Shown here: positions 58,981 through 64,000 of the stretch, piece by piece
Layout of the letters: the number at the start of each line of letters is the position of its first letter
How positions within the stretch are numbered: position 1 is the first letter of the stretch
From: Mesorhizobium sp. B2-3-4
GTDB lineage: Bacteria > Pseudomonadota > Alphaproteobacteria > Rhizobiales > Rhizobiaceae
DNA: 64,000 bases
Assembly (NCBI RefSeq): GCF_006442315.1
Contig: NZ_VFVY01000014.1
Location: forward strand, 62,001-126,000
Direction of reading: 5' to 3'
Translations under genes and position numbers: made by a program
The notes under the pieces: generated by a model
Told to the model about the DNA's origin: nothing
The model's input: only the letters and a program-made list of their open reading frames with translations
Database searches by the model: none

Positions 58981-59685
58981 ATGTGCAACTTGTACAATAT
59001 CACGACGACGCAAGAGGCAGTCCGCCAATGGGCGCGCACACTGCGCGACATCAGCGGCAATCTTGAACCGTCGCTTGATGTCTATCCAAATCAGCCGGGC
59101 CTTGTCGTTCGCAACACGATGGATGGAGAGCGTGAGCTGGCGAAACTGCTTTGGGGTTTGCCAACGCCGCCTGAGCGCGTGAAAGGCAAGGCGGACTACG
59201 GCACGACGAACGTTCGCAATCCGCAGTATTCTCACTGGCAGCAATTTGTCGGCGTCGAGAATAGATGCGTCGTTCCAGTGACCAGCTTTGCCGAACCCAG
59301 CCCTACCGTCAGTGACAGAGACCCGGAAACCGGCATCCAGCGAAACTACTGGTTTGCGCGCAACGACAACTTGCCTTTGTTCTTCTTCGCCGGCTTCTGG
59401 ACCCGTTGGCAGGGCGTGCGCAAGGTTAAGGATGGCCCTGGCGACTTCGAATTGTACGCCTTCATGACGACCAAGCCTAACAACTTAATTACGCCGATCC
59501 ATGAAAAGGCTATGCCCGTGATCCTAACCACGCCGGAGGAAACCGAGCAGTGGCTGACAGCACCTTGGGCAGAAGCACGGCACTTGCAGCGGACGGCACC
59601 TGATGAGGCTCTGGTCATTGTGGATAAACCGGCAACGCAGATCAAGTTTCCAAAACAGACGCCAGCCCAAGGGTCCCTTTTCTAG
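58981..59685 (+). CDS. SOS response-associated peptidase (YedK/HMCES-like)
   Basis: Forms a covalent crosslink with abasic sites in single-stranded DNA through Cys2. The 234 residues begin MCNLYNITTTQEAVRQW; after Met removal the cysteine becomes the reactive N-terminus. YGTTNVRNP and VVPVTSFAEP and ITPIHEKAMPVIL hold the other active-site residues. It begins with C-N-L-Y instead of the common C-G-R-Y. The GC content is visibly lower than its neighbours'. It is convergent with the zinc-ribbon gene. No LexA box is evident upstream. Confidence 0.92.
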   Translation: MCNLYNITTTQEAVRQWARTLRDISGNLEPSLDVYPNQPGLVVRNTMDGERELAKLLWGLPTPPERVKGKADYGTTNVRNPQYSHWQQFVGVENRCVVPVTSFAEPSPTVSDRDPETGIQRNYWFARNDNLPLFFFAGFWTRWQGVRKVKDGPGDFELYAFMTTKPNNLITPIHEKAMPVILTTPEETEQWLTAPWAEARHLQRTAPDEALVIVDKPATQIKFPKQTPAQGSLF

Positions 59686-59693
59686 GCTTCCAT

Positions 59694-60008
59694 CTAATCG
59701 TCATCTCGCCAGATCACCCGGCGAACCATGCGGATACCGACAAGGCGTCTGACTCGAATTTTTAGGCGTTCCGCAGCGCTTGGCAGTATGATTCCGGCGT
59801 CGAGCTCACGCTCCTTGCAGCGTTCGCATCGCATATGCCTTTCGATGTCCCAAAAGGGAATGTCACCGACAAGCTGAGCGAGGTCGCCGGGTAGGTAGTG
59901 CCGGGTTATGTTGCAGGTCCTGCATCGCACACGGATGAGCTGGCCGACTTCGTGCGCCAGGCACAGGGTCTGCACATTTCGGCGCGGTCGGCTGCTGAGT
60001 TCCGGCAT
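59694..60008 (-). CDS. zinc-ribbon hypothetical protein
   Basis: A protein of 104 residues. Two CxxC pairs, C29-x2-C32 (VRCRTCNITRHYLPGDL) and C61-x2-C64 (RCERCKEREL), form a likely zinc ribbon. The spacing and the RHYLPGDLxQLxGD pattern recall a conserved rhizobial family with no assigned role. It is convergent with the YedK-like gene, 8 bp between stops, and shares its lower GC content. Confidence 0.7.
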   Translation of the reverse strand: MPELSSRPRRNVQTLCLAHEVGQLIRVRCRTCNITRHYLPGDLAQLVGDIPFWDIERHMRCERCKERELDAGIILPSAAERLKIRVRRLVGIRMVRRVIWRDDD

Positions 60009-60072
60009 ATGCTGATCTAGGAATATTTACCTATCTTAGTCAATTCGTACTTAATTCCATATCCTGTTGTCC

Positions 60073-60112
60073 ACTGCCGGCGGAAGGACCTTATGAGACA
60101 ACCGCCGGCAGT
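60073..60112. terminator. hairpin downstream of the aldehyde dehydrogenase gene
   Basis: ACTGCCGGCGG (60073-60083) and CCGCCGGCAGT (60102-60112): a perfect 11-bp inverted repeat with an 18-nt loop and no T tract. It lies 11 bp past the aldehyde dehydrogenase stop. Confidence 0.55.
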
Positions 60113-60123
60113 TTGATCCTACC

Positions 60124-61551
60124 CTATGCCCCGTAGCCGATGATGCCTTTGACTTCGAGGAAGTCATGGATCGCCCAATCGGCGTATTCGCGGCCGTTGC
60201 CCGACTGCTTGTAGCCGCCGAAGGGGGCGAAGGTGTCCCAGTCGGGATAGTTGATCGAGACTTGCCCGGCGCGCAGCTGGGCTGCCACTTTCCGCGCATG
60301 CTCGATATCGCCGGACTGCACATAGGCCGCGAGGCCATAGACGGTATCGTTGGCGATCTTGACCGCGTCAGCGTCGTCCTCATAGGAGATGACCGATAGA
60401 ACCGGACCGAAGATTTCTTCCTTTTCGATGGTCATGCCTGGCCTGACGTGACCGAACACGGTCGGGCGCACATAATAGCCGCGGTTGAGATGCTCCGGAC
60501 GGCCTGGACCGCCGGTGACCAGCGTCGCACCTTCCTTGATGCCGGCCTCGATCAGCCGCTGGATCTTGTTGAACTGCAGCTCGCTGACAACAGGGCCAAG
60601 CTTGGTCTCTTCATTGCGCGGATCGCCGACATTGTGAGCCTCGGCCGCCGTCTTGGCGATGGCGAGCGCCTCGTCGTGGCGGGCGGCCGGAACCAGCATG
60701 CGGGTCGGCGCGTCGCAGGACTGGCCGCTGTTGCCGAAGCAGCCTTCGACGCCCTTGCGCACAGCCGTCTCGAAATCGGCATCGGGCAAGACGATGTTGG
60801 CCGACTTGCCGCCAAGCTCCTGCGCGACGCGCTTGACCGTCTGCGCCGCGGTCTGCGCAACGATGATGCCGGCGCGCGTCGACCCGGTGAAGGAGACCAT
60901 GTCGACATCGGGATGACCGGCCATGATCTGCCCGACATCGGGACCGTTGCCGTTGACCATGTTGTAGACACCCTTCGGCACGCCGGCGGCTTCCATCACC
61001 TCGGAGAAGACGATGCCGCTGATCGGCGCGATCTCGGAGGGCTTCAGCACCACGGTGCAACCGGCGGCGATCGCCGGCGCCACCTTGCAGACGATCTGGT
61101 TGAGCGGCCAGTTCCAGGGCGTGATCAGCGCGCAGACGCCGATCGCTTCCTTGACCACCATTGTGCCGCCGCGTTTCTCGCTGAATTCATAATCCTCAAG
61201 CGCCTTGATGGTGGCTTCCATATGGGCCCTGCCCGCCCAGGCCTGCGCCTCGCGCGCCCAGGTGATGGGCGAACCGTTTTCCTGGCTGACGGCCTGGGCG
61301 ATGTCCTCAAAGCGCTCATTGTAGACTTCGAGGATACGCTTCAGAAGCTTCAGCCGCTCGGCCTTGCTGGTCTGCGAGAAGGACGGGAATGCCGCCTTGG
61401 CGGCGGCGACGGCCTTGTCGACATCGGCCTTCGAACCCACCGATATCTTGGTGTAGGCCTCCTCGGTCGACGGATCGATGACATCGAGCGTCGCCGGCAC
61501 GACCGGGTCGACCCATTCGCCGTCGATGAAAAACTTCAGATGATTGCTCAC
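60124..61551 (-). CDS. aldehyde dehydrogenase family protein
   Basis: An NAD(P)-dependent aldehyde dehydrogenase of 475 residues. It has PWNWPLNQIVCKVAPAIAAG, the catalytic glutamate in QELGGKSANI and the catalytic cysteine in GNSGQSCDAPTR. GTG 61551 has GGAG 9 nt upstream. It is 39 bp downstream of the PotA-like ATPase gene in the same direction, so probably oxidises an aldehyde made from the transported compound, for example a polyamine-derived one. The substrate is an inference. Confidence 0.93.
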   Translation of the reverse strand: MSNHLKFFIDGEWVDPVVPATLDVIDPSTEEAYTKISVGSKADVDKAVAAAKAAFPSFSQTSKAERLKLLKRILEVYNERFEDIAQAVSQENGSPITWAREAQAWAGRAHMEATIKALEDYEFSEKRGGTMVVKEAIGVCALITPWNWPLNQIVCKVAPAIAAGCTVVLKPSEIAPISGIVFSEVMEAAGVPKGVYNMVNGNGPDVGQIMAGHPDVDMVSFTGSTRAGIIVAQTAAQTVKRVAQELGGKSANIVLPDADFETAVRKGVEGCFGNSGQSCDAPTRMLVPAARHDEALAIAKTAAEAHNVGDPRNEETKLGPVVSELQFNKIQRLIEAGIKEGATLVTGGPGRPEHLNRGYYVRPTVFGHVRPGMTIEKEEIFGPVLSVISYEDDADAVKIANDTVYGLAAYVQSGDIEHARKVAAQLRAGQVSINYPDWDTFAPFGGYKQSGNGREYADWAIHDFLEVKGIIGYGA

Positions 61552-61590
61552 GGAATAATGCTCCAGTTTTCGGGGGAATGGACGGTCAAT

Positions 61591-62676
61591 CTATGCAGAG
61601 AGCATAGGGCAGTTAGCGCCACGGCGAAGGCTGATATGCGCCACGTCGCCGACGCTGAATTGAAAACCCTCGGCCTGGCGCGGGGCATCGATCACCACAG
61701 GCATGCCTGGCCCCAGTTCCGCGTGCAGGCGCAAGGTGCGGCCGTGAAAGACGATGCTGTTGACGCGCGCCGGCGCCGTGCCTGGCGCAGCCTCGGTCGT
61801 CGCCAGCAAATCCTCGGGGCGCACGCCGATGGTGCGCACCTCGCCTTCGCCGGGTGGCTGGCCGGCCTCGAACGTGGCTTCCAGCGGCAAGGCGCCGGCG
61901 GTGAACCGCAGGCGCTCGCCATCGCGGCCGACAAAGCGCGACTGCAGCAGGTTCATGGTGCCGATGAAGCTTGCCACGAATTTCGTGGCGGGACGGTCGT
62001 AAAGCGTCGCCGGCGCGGCGATCTGCTCGATGCGGCCCTTGTTCATGACGACGATGCGGTCGGAGATCGACAGCGCTTCGGTCTGGTCGTGCGTGACCAT
62101 GACGAAGGTGGTGCCAAGCCCCGCCTGCAGCCGCTTCAGCTCGACCTGCATCTGGTCGCGCAGATGCGCGTCGAGCGCCGACAGCGGCTCGTCGAGCAAC
62201 AGCACGCGCGGCTCGCACACGATGGCGCGCGCAAGCGCGACGCGCTGGCGCTGACCGCCCGACAATTCGGAGACGCGGGCGCGAAGCTTGTCCGCAAGGC
62301 CGACCATGTCGAGAGCCTCGGCGACCCGTCTTGCCTGTTCGCCGCCGGCGAGCTTGCGCAGCGACAGGCCGAAGCCGACATTCTCGGCTACGTTCATATG
62401 GGGAAACAGCGCATAGTCCTGGAACACGGTGTTGACCGGCCGGTCGAAGGGCCGAAGTGCCGTGATATCGCGTCCATCGAGCAACACCTTGCCGCTCGAC
62501 GGGCCTTCGAAACCGGCAATGACACGCAGGCTCGTGGTCTTGCCGCAGCCCGACGGCCCGAGCAGCGTGATGAACTCGCCGGCAACGATGTCGAGATCGA
62601 CGGCGTCGAGCCCGACGATGCCGCCTGGAAAGATCTTCGAGACAGCCTGCAGCCGTACCAGGGAATCAGGCGCCAT
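61591..62676 (-). CDS. ABC transporter ATP-binding protein (PotA-like)
   Basis: The ATPase of a spermidine/putrescine-type importer, 361 residues from ATG 62676. Walker A is GPSGCGKTT (40-48), the signature LSGGQRQRVALARA and Walker B VLLLDEP follow, and the C-terminal 110 residues are a TOBE-type domain (FVGRDGERLRF, GVRPEDLL). It overlaps the end of the XRE-cupin gene by 11 bp. The permease genes are not in the window. Confidence 0.94.
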   Translation of the reverse strand: MAPDSLVRLQAVSKIFPGGIVGLDAVDLDIVAGEFITLLGPSGCGKTTSLRVIAGFEGPSSGKVLLDGRDITALRPFDRPVNTVFQDYALFPHMNVAENVGFGLSLRKLAGGEQARRVAEALDMVGLADKLRARVSELSGGQRQRVALARAIVCEPRVLLLDEPLSALDAHLRDQMQVELKRLQAGLGTTFVMVTHDQTEALSISDRIVVMNKGRIEQIAAPATLYDRPATKFVASFIGTMNLLQSRFVGRDGERLRFTAGALPLEATFEAGQPPGEGEVRTIGVRPEDLLATTEAAPGTAPARVNSIVFHGRTLRLHAELGPGMPVVIDAPRQAEGFQFSVGDVAHISLRRGANCPMLSA

Positions 62677-63274
62677 CGCGAACCTCGGAAGGCTTCGTGG
62701 TGTTGACCCAGAGGATCTGGCATTGCTCGCCGCCGGGATTGCGAAAGGCATGAAGGAGCGTGCTCTTGAAGGCAAAACTGTCGCCGCTCTTCAGCAGATA
62801 TTTCGTCGCATCCACCACGAGCTCCACCTCTCCCGAAAGCACGAAGCCGAATTCGTGGCCGGCATGCGCATAGGCCTCGGCCGTGCCGCCGGCGGCTTCG
62901 ACCGTCACCAGCATGCCGGTCAGTGTCGCCCCCGGCGGCGACAGCAGCGCCTTGGCGATGCCTTCCGACTTCACCGGTATCGAACGCCGCTTGTCGGCGC
63001 GCACGCAGTAGAGATCATTGACGGCATCGCCACCGTCGGCGATCAACGCCGACGGTTCGATGTCGAGAGCGGCGGCAAGCGGCCAGATCACCTTGACGCG
63101 CAACGAGGACATTCCGCGCTCGATCTGGCTGAGCGCGCCGATCGATATGCCTGCCTTTGCCGAGAGATCGGCCAGGGACAGGTTGCGCTCCAGCCGCAGC
63201 GCCCGAACGCGCCGGCCAACGCGAATGTCGGCGTCGTCCTTGGGTTTCCCGGCGGCTTCGTTCAGAACATCCAT
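62666..63274 (-). CDS. XRE-family regulator with cupin domain
   Basis: A protein of 202 residues: an XRE helix-turn-helix (VRALRLERNLSLADLSAKAG, ISIGALSQIERGMSS; residues about 22-57) and a C-terminal cupin (AYAHAGHEFGFVLSGEVEL, residues about 130-185). This layout is typical of PuuR-like regulators of polyamine or amino acid catabolism. It overlaps the PotA-like gene by 11 bp and presumably regulates this cluster. Confidence 0.92.
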   Translation of the reverse strand: MDVLNEAAGKPKDDADIRVGRRVRALRLERNLSLADLSAKAGISIGALSQIERGMSSLRVKVIWPLAAALDIEPSALIADGGDAVNDLYCVRADKRRSIPVKSEGIAKALLSPPGATLTGMLVTVEAAGGTAEAYAHAGHEFGFVLSGEVELVVDATKYLLKSGDSFAFKSTLLHAFRNPGGEQCQILWVNTTKPSEVRDGA

Positions 63275-63380
63275 GCGTTTGTCCTTGCTGCAGTCACTTG
63301 GGCTGGCGGCTGATCTGCCGCCTCATGATTGGGTCTTATCCTGCCAGGCGCCGGCGCTGTCCTCATCGCCCTGCCGGGCG

Positions 63381-63410
63381 CCCCTCCCCGTATAGTGACG
63401 GGGAAAAGAG
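63381..63410. repeat. rhizobial intergenic palindrome (copy 2)
   Basis: CCCCTCCCCG and CGGGGAAAAGAG around TATAGTGA form a hairpin. It is in inverted orientation to copy 3 at 63475 and related to copy 1 at 15691. Confidence 0.7.
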
Positions 63411-63474
63411 GCTGGCCGCCGCCCTTGTGCTCTTCCGGCAACGCTGGTGATTGGCGAAACCGCCGGCGACAGCG

Positions 63475-63506
63475 CCCCTCTCCCCGGTCACTATACGGGG
63501 AGAGGA
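63475..63506. repeat. rhizobial intergenic palindrome (copy 3)
   Basis: CCCCTCTCCCCGG and CGGGGAGAGG around a TCACTATA centre form a strong hairpin, in the gap between the solute-binding protein gene and the XRE gene. The 279-bp gap holds no supported gene. Confidence 0.7.
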
Positions 63507-63553
63507 TGCCGGCAGGCAGGTGAGCGGCAGCGCCAACTTCGGCAATTGATCGT

Positions 63554-64000
63554 TCAACCGCCCGCCTTCACCTTCTCGAACATCTTTGCCACATCGTCAT
63601 TCTGTTTCATCGGTCCGGTGAAGATCGTGCTCTTCAACATCACATCCGGATCGGCCGGCAATTGCAGCTTGTCCAGTTCTTCCTTCGACACGCCGGCGAA
63701 AGCGGTCGAGAGCGAACTGCCATAGCCGTAGGACTGGATCAGGTATTTGCCGGAATCGGCATCGAGCCGGCTGTTGATGAAGTCATAGGCGAGATCGACG
63801 TTCTTGGCGTCCTTCAGCATGACGAAGCCGCAGGCCCAGGTCAGCATGCCTTCTTTCGGCTTCATGAACTCGACCGGCACGCCCTGCTTCTTGAGCGAGG
63901 TGGCTGACGCGTTCCAGGTCATGGCGGCGACCAGCTGGCCACTGGCCAGCGCCTGTTCGACCGAAGTCATGTCGGTGGTGTAGCTCGACAGCAGCGGCCG
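63554..64000 (-). CDS. extracellular solute-binding protein, PotD/PotF-like (partial, runs off right edge)
   Basis: The C-terminal 148 residues of a periplasmic binding protein; the gene begins beyond the window. Visible motifs include ALASGQLVAAMTWNASA, GMLTWACGFVMLKDAKN and LAYDFINSRLDADSGKYL, characteristic of spermidine/putrescine-type binding proteins (LAxxFINYxLxP pattern). It lies upstream of the XRE, ATPase and aldehyde dehydrogenase genes on the same strand, separated from XRE by two palindromes. The binding substrate is inferred only by family. Confidence 0.88.
   Translation of the reverse strand, partial: RPLLSSYTTDMTSVEQALASGQLVAAMTWNASATSLKKQGVPVEFMKPKEGMLTWACGFVMLKDAKNVDLAYDFINSRLDADSGKYLIQSYGYGSSLSTAFAGVSKEELDKLQLPADPDVMLKSTIFTGPMKQNDDVAKMFEKVKAGG

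Noticed and set aside
60448..62706. A 752-codon open frame on the plus strand
   Set aside because: Antisense to aldehyde dehydrogenase and the ABC ATPase; no domain recognised.
1..64000. CRISPR array, tRNA or rRNA genes, integrase or transposase
   Set aside because: No regularly spaced repeats, no recognisable tRNA cloverleaf or rRNA sequence, and no recombinase-like protein were seen. A covariance-model search would be needed for certainty.

Overview
The window looks like a piece of the main chromosome of a Mesorhizobium-like alphaproteobacterium (order Hyphomicrobiales). The evidence is high GC with alphaproteobacterial codon use, an F0 ATP synthase operon with paired b and b' subunits, a BacA/SbmA peptide transporter, a BioR regulator with exact BioR boxes, DUF1344 and DUF6101 proteins, and short rhizobial-type intergenic palindromes. 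Genes are densely packed, almost all intact and mostly housekeeping. I see no rRNA, tRNA, CRISPR array, integrase, transposase or prophage. The species name is an inference.

Layout, left to right. 1-5310: ribB (running off the left edge), aroC, a DUF1344 exported protein, a histidine phosphatase, fabI and a CbpA-type J-protein. 5411-9530: a lipoprotein divergent from pdxH, then an enoyl-CoA hydratase/isomerase and an acyl-CoA dehydrogenase behind a LiuR-like palindrome. 9600-15686: a secreted GH25 lysozyme, purD, a PhyH dioxygenase divergent from a LysR regulator, a GNAT acetyltransferase and ubiA. 15734-20511: DUF6101, an FAD-linked 2-hydroxyacid dehydrogenase with a Sua5 protein, two small exported proteins and an extremely acidic protein. 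20658-25140: glyS and glyQ, separated by a DUF4328 membrane protein. 25322-29644: a GNAT protein, a TPR protein, and bioR-bioY-DUF1284, with a BioR box in front of bioR and another in front of bioY.

29753-40715: a polyprenyl diphosphate synthase, a membrane alpha/beta hydrolase, DUF2007, a TrmN6-like methyltransferase, an S49 peptidase, ispE (with no ordinary start codon), moaB, a GFA protein, a second PhyH-like protein, a glycosyltransferase, a PA0069-type radical SAM protein and rnhB. 40837-43512: atpI-B-E-b'-b on the minus strand, with a clear promoter and an intrinsic terminator. 43770-53679: a SleB hydrolase, an MFS/LysR divergent pair, der with a YfgM-like protein, a polysaccharide deacetylase, BacA, another MFS and a small conserved-looking ORF. 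53776-58792: LysR coupled to an M29 aminopeptidase, DUF488, an ArsC-like protein, a compact DHFR-like/ArsR/SRPBCC operon with its own operator, and a SnoaL-like protein. 58981-60008: a lower-GC pair (YedK/HMCES-like and a zinc-ribbon protein). 60124-64000: aldehyde dehydrogenase, a PotA-like ATPase, an XRE-cupin regulator, a pair of intergenic palindromes and the 3' end of a solute-binding protein gene.

The most informative signals are regulatory: two BioR boxes, one touching the start of an apparently leaderless bioR; a DUF1284 gene coupled to bioY; an ArsR operator lying exactly over a promoter; a LiuR-like site before the acyl-CoA genes; and inverted or direct repeats at three LysR or oxygenase loci. 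I did not find a clearly new multi-gene system. The best candidates for unexplored biology are the DUF1284-BioY link, the DUF4328 gene between glyQ and glyS, and the LysR-M29 unit.
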